Shown: positions 1 through 8,633 of the stretch, piece after piece
Layout of the letters: the number at the start of each line of letters is the position of its first letter
How positions within the stretch are numbered: the first letter of the stretch is position 1
Source: Caulobacter segnis
Lineage (GTDB): Bacteria; Pseudomonadota; Alphaproteobacteria; Caulobacterales; Caulobacteraceae
Direction of reading: 5' to 3'
Assembly: GCF_023935105.1 (NCBI RefSeq)
Contig: NZ_CP096040.1
Location: forward strand, 3,224,001 to 3,288,000
DNA length: 64,000 nucleotides
Notes under the pieces: generated by a model
The model's input: the letters and a program-made list of their open reading frames with translations, nothing else
What the model was told of the DNA's origin: nothing
Database searches by the model: none
Position numbers and translations under genes: made by a program

Positions 1-53
1 AGCGGCCGACGGGTGAAGGACCGCCAGAAGGCGATAAGGGTCGATCTCAGCAT
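1..53 (-). CDS. ABC transporter permease, MacB/FtsX type (partial, cut by window edge)
   Basis: Only the first 17 codons are inside the window; the gene runs off the left edge. The start ATG is the complement of 51-53, and the visible residues (MLRSTLIAFWRSFTRRP) resemble the cytoplasmic lead-in before the first membrane segment of MacB/FtsX-type permeases. It begins 10 bp after the stop of the upstream ATPase gene on the same strand, the expected third gene of an adaptor-ATPase-permease exporter. The permease call rests mostly on this position and is an inference. Confidence 0.55.
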   Translation of the reverse strand, partial: MLRSTLIAFWRSFTRRP

Positions 54-63
54 CCGCCCGTCC

Positions 64-744
64 TCACAACACCTGGGCGACGGAGGCGACCAGCCTGCCG
101 TCGAGGATGTCGATCCGCCGACCGGCTTGATCGGCGTGGCTGGGCGAGTGGGTGACCATGACGATGGTGGCGCCGGCCGCGTTCAACCCCTTGAGGATTT
201 CCATGACCTGCGCGCCGTTCTCAGTGTCGAGATTGCCTGTCGGCTCATCGGCCAGGATCAGGCTGGGCTCGCCGACGATGGCGCGGGCGATGGCCGCGCG
301 CTGCTGCTGGCCGCCCGAAAGCTGATGGGGAAAGTGTCGGGCTCGGTGGGCCACGCCCACCCGGTCCATCGCCGCCTCGACCAGCGTCCGGCGCGCGCCC
401 TGGCGCCCTGGCCGGTAGAGCAGGCCCAGTTCGACGTTCTCGGCGATCGTCAGGTCATCGACCAAATTGAAGCTCTGGAAGATGAACCCCAAATGCTGAG
501 CCCGGTGCCGGGCGAGAGCGGCTTCGCTCTGGGTCGCCAGATCGGCCCCGTCGAACAGGTAACGACCTGAGGTCGGCCGATCGATGGTTCCCAGGATGTT
601 CAGCAGGGTGGACTTTCCACACCCCGAAGGCCCCATGATGGCGACGAACTCACCTCGCCGGATGTTCATGGAAATCTCGTGCAGGGCCGTGGTCTCGATC
701 TCGTCGGACCTGTAGCGACGCGAGAGGGATTGAAGTTCGATCAT
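64..744 (-). CDS. ABC transporter ATP-binding protein, MacB/LolD family
   Basis: This 226-residue cytoplasmic ATPase should power an inner-membrane exporter. Visible motifs are Walker A (GPSGCGKST, about residue 38), the ABC signature (LSGGQQQR, about residue 143) and Walker B followed by ADEPTGNLD, the combination typical of the LolD/MacB ATPase family. Length matches the family. It lies 3 bp after the HlyD-like adaptor gene and 10 bp before the permease start, so the three form one operon. The transported substrate cannot be deduced. MacAB-type export of peptides, antibiotics or a cell-envelope component are the usual options; the adaptor makes lipoprotein release (LolCDE) less likely. Confidence 0.9.
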   Translation of the reverse strand: MIELQSLSRRYRSDEIETTALHEISMNIRRGEFVAIMGPSGCGKSTLLNILGTIDRPTSGRYLFDGADLATQSEAALARHRAQHLGFIFQSFNLVDDLTIAENVELGLLYRPGRQGARRTLVEAAMDRVGVAHRARHFPHQLSGGQQQRAAIARAIVGEPSLILADEPTGNLDTENGAQVMEILKGLNAAGATIVMVTHSPSHADQAGRRIDILDGRLVASVAQVL

Positions 745-747
745 CGG

Positions 748-2058
748 TCAGCCTCTCGTGCGAAGTCTCAGAATCTTGGCTTTCAGGAGGTCCTGGGCCC
801 CGGCGACGACGAACCGGTCTCCCGGCGCGAGGCCGCCCAGAACTTCGACCTGTTCGGGATTGCGCCGGCCGATCGTCACGGCCCGGCGCACGGCCTGCCT
901 GCTGTCGGGCGACAGGACAAACGCCCAGGCGCCGCCGGTCTCGGCCAGCCACGCGCCGGGCGGCGCCACCACGGCCACGTCGGACCGCCCCAGAGAAAGG
1001 CGCAGGTCGATCGCCTCGCCGCGCTTCAGATCGGCCGGCTGGGCGCCTAGGAATGCCAGATCGACCGTCACCCGCCCCGCCGTCACTTGCGGATAGATCT
1101 TGGCAACCCGGATCCGCACGGGACGGCCATGGACGTTCGCGTCAGCGCTTTGGCCTACGGTCAGGCGCTGGAGATAGAACTCGTCGACCTGGGCCTGGAG
1201 CTTGTAGACGTCTTCGACATCCACCTGTCCAAGGCTCTGTCCGAGGGTCACGGCCTGACCCGGTTTGAGATCAAAGGCGGTCAGACGGCCGGCGGTCGGC
1301 GCGCGAACGGTCAGGACCGAGCGCCCCGCGCCGGCCTGGACCAGATTGCGCCGTAGGTCCTCGCTCGTCCGGGCCGCCTGGGCCCGTTGCGCGGCGTAAA
1401 ACACCTTGTCGGAGGCCTGCCCCGCCGCCAGCGCCGCCAGCCTACCGCGCTGATAGGCGACCTCGTCGACGAAGGGCCGGATCGCGGCCGGGCTGAGCAG
1501 ATCGCGCGCCAGAAGCACCTGACGCTTATCCAGTTCCTGCTGGGCCTTGTTGAGCGCATGAGCGGTATCGGCCAGGGCCTGTTCGCGCGCTTCCTCGGCG
1601 CTCTTCAGGGCCATGATGCGGCTGGCGTTGTCGCTGATACGGGCGGAAATGTCGGCCTCGCGTGTGGCGACGTCCAGGCTCATTTGGGGATTGCTCAGGA
1701 CGGCCAGGACCTGTCCCGCGGTGACACTGTCCCCATCGCTCGCGCCAACCCGCTCGACCCGGCCCGAGGCTTCGGCCGCCACCAGCGTGGTCTGGGCGGG
1801 AACGGCCTCGGCGCGCACCGCGGCATAGTCGATATAGGGCGCGCGAACGACCTCGCCGACGGTCAGGGTCTCGGCCGCTACAGTCACGGTTCCGGCCTCG
1901 GGCGCGAAGATCCAGGCCGCCACGACGGCGCAGGCGACCGCCGCGCCAGCCGCGCCCAAGCGGTAAGCACGCTTGGCGTGCCAAGGCCGGGCTACGCGCC
2001 GGTCCATGCCGCCGCCAGCGTCGTCGTCAGGCGTTGAAAGCAGGGCGCTCGAGTTCAT
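748..2058 (-). CDS. HlyD/MacA-type periplasmic adaptor subunit
   Basis: The 436-residue product is a membrane-fusion protein linking an inner-membrane ABC exporter to an outer-membrane channel. A single membrane segment lies at about residues 34-52 after a short basic cytoplasmic tail. Two halves of a lipoyl/barrel-sandwich domain (about 90-125 and 245-280) flank a helical hairpin of roughly 100 residues (about 130-235) rich in Ala, Glu and Arg. A beta-barrel and a membrane-proximal domain follow. It is the first gene of the minus-strand exporter operon and is transcribed away from the two-component genes at 2176. The start ATG at 2058 is the only one that retains the membrane anchor in full. 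Confidence 0.88.
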   Translation of the reverse strand: MNSSALLSTPDDDAGGGMDRRVARPWHAKRAYRLGAAGAAVACAVVAAWIFAPEAGTVTVAAETLTVGEVVRAPYIDYAAVRAEAVPAQTTLVAAEASGRVERVGASDGDSVTAGQVLAVLSNPQMSLDVATREADISARISDNASRIMALKSAEEAREQALADTAHALNKAQQELDKRQVLLARDLLSPAAIRPFVDEVAYQRGRLAALAAGQASDKVFYAAQRAQAARTSEDLRRNLVQAGAGRSVLTVRAPTAGRLTAFDLKPGQAVTLGQSLGQVDVEDVYKLQAQVDEFYLQRLTVGQSADANVHGRPVRIRVAKIYPQVTAGRVTVDLAFLGAQPADLKRGEAIDLRLSLGRSDVAVVAPPGAWLAETGGAWAFVLSPDSRQAVRRAVTIGRRNPEQVEVLGGLAPGDRFVVAGAQDLLKAKILRLRTRG

Positions 2059-2175
2059 GCTGCTAGGCTAACGCACTGCGCTCAATAGGCATAAACATAT
2101 GATTTTACTTGATTTATTGATATTTTTGGCGCGACAATCACCTTCAACGACGAACGAAAGTGTGCGATTCCGAAC
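2059..2175. promoter_or_regulatory. Divergent intergenic region between exporter operon and two-component genes
   Basis: This 117-bp gap separates two divergent transcription units and must carry both promoters. Its middle (about 2088-2135) is a strikingly AT-rich block inside otherwise GC-rich DNA, with several TATT/TTAT steps that could serve as -10 elements in either direction. No exact consensus can be assigned by eye. The adjacent response regulator has its own Fis-type DNA-binding domain, so this gap is its most likely target. Confidence 0.4.
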
Positions 2176-2733
2176 ATGTCCGAAGGCCGTCCCAAGGTGC
2201 TCTTTCTCGACGACGACCCCGACATCCTGGCGTCGGCCAAGCTTGTTCTCGATCGCGGCGGCTTCTCGTTCGAAGGCGTCGAGACGCCTGCAGCGGCGCG
2301 GGCCCGCCTCGACCAGGGAGACGTGGATCTGCTGCTGCTGGACCTCAACTTTCGACGGGGCGACACCTCGGGTGAGGCGGGCCTGACTTTCCTGGAGGCC
2401 GCACTGGCCGCCAGCCCCGAACTGCCGATCGTCGTGGTCACCGGGCATTCGGGCATGGCGATCGCCATCCAGGCCATGCGGTTGGGCGCGCGCGACTTCG
2501 TGGTGAAACCGTGGAACAACGAGCGCTTCGTCGGTTCGGCAAAAGCCGCGCTCCAAGCGCCTTCCCGCGCGCCAATCCCCCTCGCCTCGGCGGACCTCAA
2601 TCTGGAGCGCTCCGAGCGCGCCCTGGTCCAGGCCGCCCTGACGCGGCGCGGCTTCAACGTGTCCCAAGCGGCCAAGGACCTCGGCATCACCCGCGCGGCC
2701 CTGTATCGCAGGATGGAAAAGCATGGGCTCTAG
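2176..2733 (+). CDS. Response regulator with Fis-type HTH (ActR/PrrA-like short NtrC type)
   Basis: A 185-residue two-component regulator. The receiver domain has the acidic pocket (LDDDPD, residues 11-16), the phospho-accepting Asp56 in LLLLDLNF, a conserved Thr in VVVTGHSG and Lys111 in VVKPW. It lacks the AAA+ sigma-54 activation module of NtrC. A short linker leads directly to a C-terminal Fis-type helix-turn-helix (about residues 147-185, VSQAAKDLGITRAALYRRM). Its last codons overlap the start of the histidine kinase gene, so the pair is translationally coupled. The position opposite a MacAB-type exporter suggests that it controls that exporter. Confidence 0.9.
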   Translation: MSEGRPKVLFLDDDPDILASAKLVLDRGGFSFEGVETPAAARARLDQGDVDLLLLDLNFRRGDTSGEAGLTFLEAALAASPELPIVVVTGHSGMAIAIQAMRLGARDFVVKPWNNERFVGSAKAALQAPSRAPIPLASADLNLERSERALVQAALTRRGFNVSQAAKDLGITRAALYRRMEKHGL

Positions 2734-3925
2734 GTCGCTCGCCCCCCTGCTAGCGATCCAGTTCGCGCTCTTCCTGTTTGGCGCCCTGGCTTGGCTGGCC
2801 TTCACCCGGGACCTTTACGCCAATGCGATACTTTGCGTCCTGGTGGCGGCGGCTCTGGCGGGCGGGCTCTCTCAGCGCCTGCTTTACGGCCGCCCGCTCG
2901 CCGTCCGCACGGAGCCTGCCGGCCAGACCTATGCGGCGGATCTCAGCCGCAGACGGCTGCAGTTGCTCCTGGATCAGACGCCCTCGCCGCTGCTGCTTCG
3001 CGGAGACGTCGACCAGATCATCGCGGTCAACCGCGCCGCGCGCCGGCTCTTCGACACGCCTTATGCCCTCTCCCCGCAAGCCCGCCGCACCCTGGCCGAT
3101 AACCTGCTTCCGGGCGACCCGATCTCTCCCATTCGCTGGCGAGATGCCGTCTACGCCGTCAACCGGGCCGAACTGGTCGAAAACGGCGAGGCGACAGACC
3201 TCCTGGCGCTGACGGACATCTCGGCTGACGTACGGGCCGCCGAGGCCATGGCGCTGCGAGATCTGCTGCGCGTGTTGAACCATGAACTGATGAACGCCCT
3301 CACCCCCGTGGCCTCGATGAGCCGCAGCGCGCTCGATCTGCTGCGTGAGGGCGGAGAGGAGAACGCGAACACGGCGATCAAAGCCCTGGAGAGGGTGGTC
3401 GCGCGCACGACGGGCCTCCAGGACTTCATCAACGCCTATCGCGCGATGACCCGCCTGCCGCCGCCCACGCGCGCGGTCGTGGCGCTGCCGATTTGGTTCG
3501 ACGTGGCCTGCGAGAGCTTCCAGGCTCAATGGGCCGACAAGGGTGTCGTTCTTGAACGCGCGCCTCCGCCCGACGTCGAGGTCCGGCTGGACGAGGACCA
3601 AATGTGGCTGGCGGTCGGCAACCTCATGAACAACGCCGCCCAAGCGGCCTTGGAGCGCCCCGCGCCTCGTGTCCGGTTGACCGCGGATAGTGTGGAAGGT
3701 CGCCTCGCCCTTACGGTCGAAGACAGCGGACCTGGCATCGCTTCCGATCAGATCGATAAGATATTCCTGCCGTTCTATACGACGAAGCGATCCGGTTCCG
3801 GCGTGGGGTTGAGCCTGTCGCGCCAGATCATTCAGGCTCACGGCGGTGCCTTGAGCGCCCTGCCCCCGGCCCCAGGCGACCTCCCCGGAGCAAAGTTTCG
3901 CTTGATGATCGAAGCCGGAAACTGA
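2723..3925 (+). CDS. Sensor histidine kinase, NtrY/NtrB-like
   Basis: A 400-residue membrane kinase partner of the preceding regulator. Two hydrophobic segments (about 8-27 and 33-50) with almost no periplasmic loop suggest sensing within or near the membrane. A PAS-like region (about 78-170) is followed by an unusual H-box with phospho-accepting His187 in LNHELMNALTP, the variant seen in NtrY-like kinases. The ATPase domain has an N-box (NLMNNAAQA), G1 (EDSGPGI), an F-box (FLPFYTTK) and G2 (GSGVGLSLS). The ATG at 2723 lies inside the end of the regulator gene. A very short extracytoplasmic loop is typical of kinases that sense membrane-active compounds, which would fit the exporter opposite; this is an inference. 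Confidence 0.9.
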   Translation: MGSRSLAPLLAIQFALFLFGALAWLAFTRDLYANAILCVLVAAALAGGLSQRLLYGRPLAVRTEPAGQTYAADLSRRRLQLLLDQTPSPLLLRGDVDQIIAVNRAARRLFDTPYALSPQARRTLADNLLPGDPISPIRWRDAVYAVNRAELVENGEATDLLALTDISADVRAAEAMALRDLLRVLNHELMNALTPVASMSRSALDLLREGGEENANTAIKALERVVARTTGLQDFINAYRAMTRLPPPTRAVVALPIWFDVACESFQAQWADKGVVLERAPPPDVEVRLDEDQMWLAVGNLMNNAAQAALERPAPRVRLTADSVEGRLALTVEDSGPGIASDQIDKIFLPFYTTKRSGSGVGLSLSRQIIQAHGGALSALPPAPGDLPGAKFRLMIEAGN

Positions 3926-4012
3926 GCCGCTGATTAGAGGCGCAACGGGCCATTTGGCGATCAAGCGCACGACGTATTTCGCGGGATCTTAACCGCGTAA
4001 TCGACCCCAGTT

Positions 4013-4504
4013 CTACCGATCGAACTTCGTCGACAGGATGATCGAGGAGGTGGTGCGCTCGACGCCCGGCAGGTGGCCGATGCTGTCGATCACCTCGTCC
4101 ATCCGCGCGACCGAGGCGGTGGCCGCCACGGCGATCATGTCGAAGTCTCCACTGACCGAGTGCAGGACGCGCACCTCGGGGATGGCCCGTAGCGCGGCCT
4201 CAACCGCCCGGCTCTCCTTGGGCGCAACCTTGATCATCACCTGGGCGCGTACGGCGCCATGTTCATGATCCGGCGCCAGACGCACGGCGTAGCCGACGAT
4301 CACCCCCTCGCGTTCCAGGCGCTCGATCCGGCTCTGGACCGTCGTGCGCGAGCGTCCCACCCGGCGGGCGAGGTCGGCCGTCGAGGCGCGGCCGTTTTCG
4401 CGCAAGGCCGCGAGCAGCTTCTGGTCGACGGTGTCGATCGTCACTTCGCCAATGTTCCCCTGCGTTCTGCCGACATCTTCCCGGCATTTCGACGATCGCG
4501 CCAC
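4013..4504 (-). CDS. Lrp/AsnC family transcriptional regulator
   Basis: This is a feast/famine regulator: an N-terminal winged HTH (VDQKLLAALRENGR, then STADLARRVGRSRTTVQSRI) followed by the RAM ligand-binding domain (about residues 85-155; VLHSVSGDFDMIAVA). Starting at the GTG complementing 4502-4504 gives 163 residues. A second GTG at 4442-4444 would give 143 residues beginning just before the HTH and would leave a normal-sized promoter gap; it may be the real start. The gene diverges from the lysine-catabolic operon that starts at 4565, so local control by lysine or an aminoadipate-type metabolite is a reasonable inference. Confidence 0.9.
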   Translation of the reverse strand: MARSSKCREDVGRTQGNIGEVTIDTVDQKLLAALRENGRASTADLARRVGRSRTTVQSRIERLEREGVIVGYAVRLAPDHEHGAVRAQVMIKVAPKESRAVEAALRAIPEVRVLHSVSGDFDMIAVAATASVARMDEVIDSIGHLPGVERTTSSIILSTKFDR

Positions 4505-4564
4505 TATGAATCGCTTATGCGCCTCGCATCATGGATCCGCGTCTGTCGCGGGAGAGTGGGACAC

Positions 4565-5665
4565 ATGAAAGAGGTCGTGGTTGTCGGGGGCGGCAAGATC
4601 GGGTCGATGATCGCCGAATTGCTTGCCGGATGCGGCGGCTATCTCGTCACCGTGGCTGACGCCTCGGCCCAGGCGCTGGAGCGCTTGGAAACCAGCGCGC
4701 CGGTGAGCAAGGTCAGGGTCGACATCACAGACGAGGCGGCCCTCGAAGGCCTGCTGGCCGGCAAGTTCGCGGTGCTGAGCGCGGCGCCTTTCAACCTGAC
4801 CGTGGCCATCGCGCGCGCCGCCAGGGTCGCCGGCGCGCACTACCTGGACCTGACCGAGGACGTGGCCAGCACGCGGGCGGTCAAGGCCATGGCCCAGGAC
4901 GCTCGCAGCGCCTTCGTCCCGCAATGCGGCCTGGCGCCGGGCTTCATCGGCATCGCCGCCTACGACCTGGCCCAGCGGTTCGACGAATTGCACGACGTGC
5001 GGATGGGCGTGGGCGCCCTGCCGAAGTTTCCGTCCAACGCCCTCAACTACAATCTGACCTGGTCGACCGACGGCCTGATCAACGAATATTGCGAGCCGTG
5101 CGAGGCCATCGTCGGCGGCGTGCGTCGCGAGACCCAGCCCCTGGAGGACCGCGAGGAGTTCGCTTTGGACGGGGTGCTGTACGAGGCCTTCAATACCTCG
5201 GGCGGTCTCGGCACGCTGTGCGAGACCCTGGACGGCCAAGTGCGCAACCTGTCGTATCGCACGATCCGCTATCCGGGCCACGCGGCCCTGATGAAGGCCC
5301 TGTTGCATGATCTTCGCCTGCGCGAGCGGCGCGAGGTGCTCAAGGACATCCTGGAGAACGCCCTGCCCGCGACCTTGCAGGACGTGGTGATCGTGTTCGC
5401 CAGCGTCAGCGGCCTACGCGGCGGCCGGCTGATGCAGGAGACCTACGCCCAGAAGATCTACGGCGCCCAGATCGGCGGTCGCTCGCGCAGCGCCATCCAG
5501 ATCACCACGGCGGCGGGAATCTGCGCGGTGCTGGACCTGCTGGCCGAAGGCAAGTTGCCCTCGGCCGGCTTCGTGCGCCAGGAGGACGTGGCGCTGGCCG
5601 ACTTCCTGGCCAATCGCTTCGGGCGACGCTACGCCCCGACCCAAGTCGCCGACATCGCCGCCTGA
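4565..5665 (+). CDS. Saccharopine dehydrogenase / lysine 6-dehydrogenase family oxidoreductase
   Basis: The 366-residue product opens with an NAD(P)-binding Rossmann motif (VVVVGGGKIGSMIAELL). It continues through the saccharopine-dehydrogenase fold (AAPFNLTVAIARAA, GAHYLDLTED, PQCGLAPGFIG). Known bacterial members of this size either oxidise saccharopine or deaminate L-lysine to 2-aminoadipate 6-semialdehyde (LysDH). The next genes encode aminoadipate-semialdehyde dehydrogenase and 2-oxoadipate-processing enzymes, so forming the semialdehyde is the likely step. No separate lysine-ketoglutarate reductase is present, which favours the lysine 6-dehydrogenase option. An open frame continues upstream to 4259, but the ATG at 4565 fits the Rossmann N terminus. 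Its stop lies 1 bp before the next start. Confidence 0.82.
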   Translation: MKEVVVVGGGKIGSMIAELLAGCGGYLVTVADASAQALERLETSAPVSKVRVDITDEAALEGLLAGKFAVLSAAPFNLTVAIARAARVAGAHYLDLTEDVASTRAVKAMAQDARSAFVPQCGLAPGFIGIAAYDLAQRFDELHDVRMGVGALPKFPSNALNYNLTWSTDGLINEYCEPCEAIVGGVRRETQPLEDREEFALDGVLYEAFNTSGGLGTLCETLDGQVRNLSYRTIRYPGHAALMKALLHDLRLRERREVLKDILENALPATLQDVVIVFASVSGLRGGRLMQETYAQKIYGAQIGGRSRSAIQITTAAGICAVLDLLAEGKLPSAGFVRQEDVALADFLANRFGRRYAPTQVADIAA

Positions 5666-5666
5666 C

Positions 5667-7103
5667 GTGCTGAGCTCTCGCCATCTGGCCGCGCTCGAAA
5701 CCCTGCTCGGGCCGTCCGGCCTCGTGCTGGATCCCGCCGCGCGCGCCGCCTACGAGACACCAGCCCGTTACGCCAAAGGCGTCGCGGCGGCGATCGTGCG
5801 GCCAGCCACCACCGCCGAGGTATCGGCCGTGATCGGCTATTGCGTGCGCGAAGGCCTGGTCTTCGTTCCACAGGGCGCCAATACGGGCCTGGCCGAGGGC
5901 TCGACACCCGACGCCAGCGGCCAGCATCTGGTCCTGTCGCTTGAGCGCCTTGTGGACACGCTGGACATCGACACCGCCGATCGCACCGCCACCGTGAGCG
6001 CCGGCGTGCGCCTGTCGGCCCTCAATGCTGCTCTAGAGCCGCACGGTCTGTTCCTGCCCATCGACCTGGGCGCGGATCCCAGCCTGGGCGGCATGGCCGC
6101 CACCAACACCGGCGGCGCTCGCTTCCTGCGCTACGGTGACATGCGTCGCCACGTGCTGGGCCTGGAGGTGGTGCTGCCCGACGCCGCGGGCACGGTGCTG
6201 ACGCTGTCGCACGGCCTACGCAAGGACAACGCCGCGATCGCCCTGCGCCAGTTGTTCGTCGGCGGGTGCGGGGTGTTCGGCGTGATCACCAAGGTCACGG
6301 TCGAGGTCCACCATCGCCCCCGCCAGACGGCCGCCGCCCTGCTGGTACCCCGCGACATAGACGCGGTGCTGCCGCTTCTATGCGCCTTCGAGGCGCAGGC
6401 CGGGACGATGCTGACGGCGTTCGAAGGCATGTCCAGAGCGGCCATGGAGCGGGCCATCGCCCACGTGCCATCCCTCCCCAATCCTTTCGCCAACGGGATC
6501 CCCGACTATGCCGTGCTGGTCGAGCTGACCCGCGCCTGGTCGCCTCGCGAGGGCGAAGCCAGCCTGGACGAAACGCTCCAAGAGATCGCCGGCCAGTTGC
6601 TGGAACACGATGACGCGCACCTGGCCGACGCCCTGTTCGGTCCGACGACCAGGATGTGGACCCTGCGTCATGCCTTGTCGGAAGGCTTGAGGGCCAGCGG
6701 CCCGGTGCTGGGTCTCGATCTCAGCTTCCGCCGCCGGGACCTGGCGCGGTTTCGGACCGAAGCCGTAGCGATGCTGGCCACGGATTTCCCCGACTACGTA
6801 CTTTGCGACTTTGGCCACGTCGCCGACGGGGGGACCCACTTCAACCTCGTGGGCCCGACCGACCCGGACCGTCGCGCGGCCCTGCGCGAGGCGGTGCTGA
6901 CCCTGGCCATCGACGGCTATGCCGCCAGCTTCAGCGGCGAGCACGGCCTGGGGCGCGCCGTTCAAGACGCCTACGACCGCTTCACGCCGCGCGCCGTGCA
7001 GGACTACTCTGCCGCCGTGGCGGCTGTATTCGGGCGCGGATCGGCCAGCATTCGGTTGGCGCCCGCCACGTCTTCCACTCCCTCTTGCCAGGACTTCCGA
7101 TGA
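5667..7103 (+). CDS. FAD-linked oxidase, probable D-2-hydroxyglutarate dehydrogenase (GlcD family)
   Basis: A 478-residue flavoprotein of the PCMH/vanillyl-alcohol-oxidase superfamily. The FAD-binding half contains PQGANTGLAEGS (about residues 70-81) and ADPSLGGMAATNTGG (about 135-150). The C-terminal FAD-oxidase half ends with the conserved GEHGLGR. This is the D-lactate/D-2-hydroxyglutarate dehydrogenase group. With a DUF1338 enzyme in the same operon, oxidation of D-2-hydroxyglutarate to 2-oxoglutarate is the best assignment; the specificity itself is inferred. Translation starts at GTG 5667, and the stop overlaps the next ATG (ATGA), so it is coupled to the aldehyde dehydrogenase. Confidence 0.83.
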   Translation: MLSSRHLAALETLLGPSGLVLDPAARAAYETPARYAKGVAAAIVRPATTAEVSAVIGYCVREGLVFVPQGANTGLAEGSTPDASGQHLVLSLERLVDTLDIDTADRTATVSAGVRLSALNAALEPHGLFLPIDLGADPSLGGMAATNTGGARFLRYGDMRRHVLGLEVVLPDAAGTVLTLSHGLRKDNAAIALRQLFVGGCGVFGVITKVTVEVHHRPRQTAAALLVPRDIDAVLPLLCAFEAQAGTMLTAFEGMSRAAMERAIAHVPSLPNPFANGIPDYAVLVELTRAWSPREGEASLDETLQEIAGQLLEHDDAHLADALFGPTTRMWTLRHALSEGLRASGPVLGLDLSFRRRDLARFRTEAVAMLATDFPDYVLCDFGHVADGGTHFNLVGPTDPDRRAALREAVLTLAIDGYAASFSGEHGLGRAVQDAYDRFTPRAVQDYSAAVAAVFGRGSASIRLAPATSSTPSCQDFR

Positions 7104-8623
7104 CCTCCCTGCCCTCCGCCATCGCCGACGCGCGCGCTCTGCTGGCGCGCCTGGGCGTCGATCCCGCCGTTCTAGACGGCGGCTCCTTGGCCGCGCGCTC
7201 GCCGGTCACCGGCGAGGTCATGGCGCGCCTGCGCGAGCACACCGCCGGGGAGGCCGCCTCAGCGATCGAGACAGCCCACCAAGCCTATCTGGCCTGGCGC
7301 AAGGTGCCCGCGCCGCGTCGCGGCGAACTGGTGCGCCTGCTGGGCGAGGCGCTGCGTGCGGCCAAGACCGATCTGGCCGCTCTGGTCACCCAGGAAGCGG
7401 GCAAGGTCGTCTCCGAGGGCTTGGGCGAGGTGCAGGAGATGATCGACATCTGCGACTACGCCACCGGCCTGTCGCGTCAGCTGTTCGGTTTGACCCTCGC
7501 CACCGAGCGTCCGTCGCATCGGATGATGGAGACTTGGCACCCGCTGGGCGTCGTGGGGGTGATCAGCGCCTTCAACTTCCCGGTCGCCGTCTGGTCATGG
7601 AACGCGGCCCTGGCCCTGGTCTGCGGCGACGCCGTGGTCTGGAAGCCGTCGGAAAAGACCCCGCTGACGGCCCTGGCCGTCCAGGCCCTGTTCGAGAAGG
7701 CGCGCGCGCAGTTCGGGCCCGACGCCCCGGACGGCCTGTCCACTTTGCTGATCGGCGGCCGCGCCGTGGGCGAGGTTCTGGTCGACCACCCCAAGGTTCC
7801 GCTGGTGTCCGCGACAGGCTCGACGGCCATGGGTCGGCAGGTGGGGCCGCGCCTGGCCGCCCGCTTCGCCCGCGCCCTTCTGGAGCTGGGCGGCAACAAC
7901 GCCGCCATCGTCGCGCCGTCCGCCGACCTGGACCTGGCCCTGCGCGGCGTGGCCTTCGCGGCCATGGGCACGGCGGGTCAGCGCTGCACCACGCTGCGTC
8001 GCCTGTTCGTGCATGACAGCGTCTACGACGCCTTCGTGCCCCGCCTGAAGGCCGCCTACCCCACCGTTCCCGTCGGAGACCCGCGCGCCAGCGGCGTTCT
8101 GGTCGGGCCGCTCATCGACAAAGCCGCGTTCGACGCCATGCAGGAGGCTCTTGATCAAGCCCGGGCGGCCGGCGGCGAGGTCACCGGCGGAAGCCGAAGC
8201 GATGTGGCCGGACCGGAAGCCTTTTACGTGGCCCCCGCCCTGGTCGAGATCGACCACCAGGCCGACATCGTCCGGCATGAGACCTTCGCCCCGATCCTCT
8301 ATGTCATGCGCTACACCGATCTGGCGGACGCCATCGCCGCCCAGAACGACGTGGCCCAGGGGCTGTCGTCGTCGATCTTCACCTTGAATGTCCGCGAAGC
8401 CGAGCAGTTCGTGTCGACGGAAGGCAGCGACTGCGGCATCGCCAACGTCAATATCGGTCCCTCGGGCGCCGAGATCGGCGGGGCGTTCGGCGGCGAGAAG
8501 GAGACCGGCGGCGGCCGCGAAGCGGGCTCCGACAGCTGGAAGGCCTACATGCGTCGCGCCACCAACACCATCAACTACGGAACCACCCTGCCGCTAGCGC
8601 AGGGCGTGACCTTCGACGTCTGA
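7100..8623 (+). CDS. amaB: ALDH7-type L-aminoadipate-semialdehyde dehydrogenase
   Basis: The 507-residue enzyme oxidises an aldehyde with NAD(P)+. Catalytic Cys296 sits in AGQRCTTLRRLFVHDS, a near-signature of antiquitin (ALDH7), and the general base Glu262 in LLELGGNNAAI. The N-terminal FNFPVAVWSWNAALAL segment is also ALDH7-like. Known ALDH7 proteins convert 2-aminoadipate 6-semialdehyde (in equilibrium with piperideine-6-carboxylate) to L-2-aminoadipate in lysine breakdown. The start ATG at 7100 overlaps the previous stop, although the reading frame stays open far upstream. Its place between a LysDH/SDH-like gene and a 2-oxoadipate-processing gene supports the lysine role strongly. Confidence 0.88.
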   Translation: MTSLPSAIADARALLARLGVDPAVLDGGSLAARSPVTGEVMARLREHTAGEAASAIETAHQAYLAWRKVPAPRRGELVRLLGEALRAAKTDLAALVTQEAGKVVSEGLGEVQEMIDICDYATGLSRQLFGLTLATERPSHRMMETWHPLGVVGVISAFNFPVAVWSWNAALALVCGDAVVWKPSEKTPLTALAVQALFEKARAQFGPDAPDGLSTLLIGGRAVGEVLVDHPKVPLVSATGSTAMGRQVGPRLAARFARALLELGGNNAAIVAPSADLDLALRGVAFAAMGTAGQRCTTLRRLFVHDSVYDAFVPRLKAAYPTVPVGDPRASGVLVGPLIDKAAFDAMQEALDQARAAGGEVTGGSRSDVAGPEAFYVAPALVEIDHQADIVRHETFAPILYVMRYTDLADAIAAQNDVAQGLSSSIFTLNVREAEQFVSTEGSDCGIANVNIGPSGAEIGGAFGGEKETGGGREAGSDSWKAYMRRATNTINYGTTLPLAQGVTFDV

Positions 8624-8633
8624 GGCCTGAACC

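Noticed and set aside
6656..7099. Long N-terminal extension of the ALDH gene
   Set aside because: It overlaps the FAD-oxidase gene out of frame, and the family N terminus starts at the ATG at 7100.
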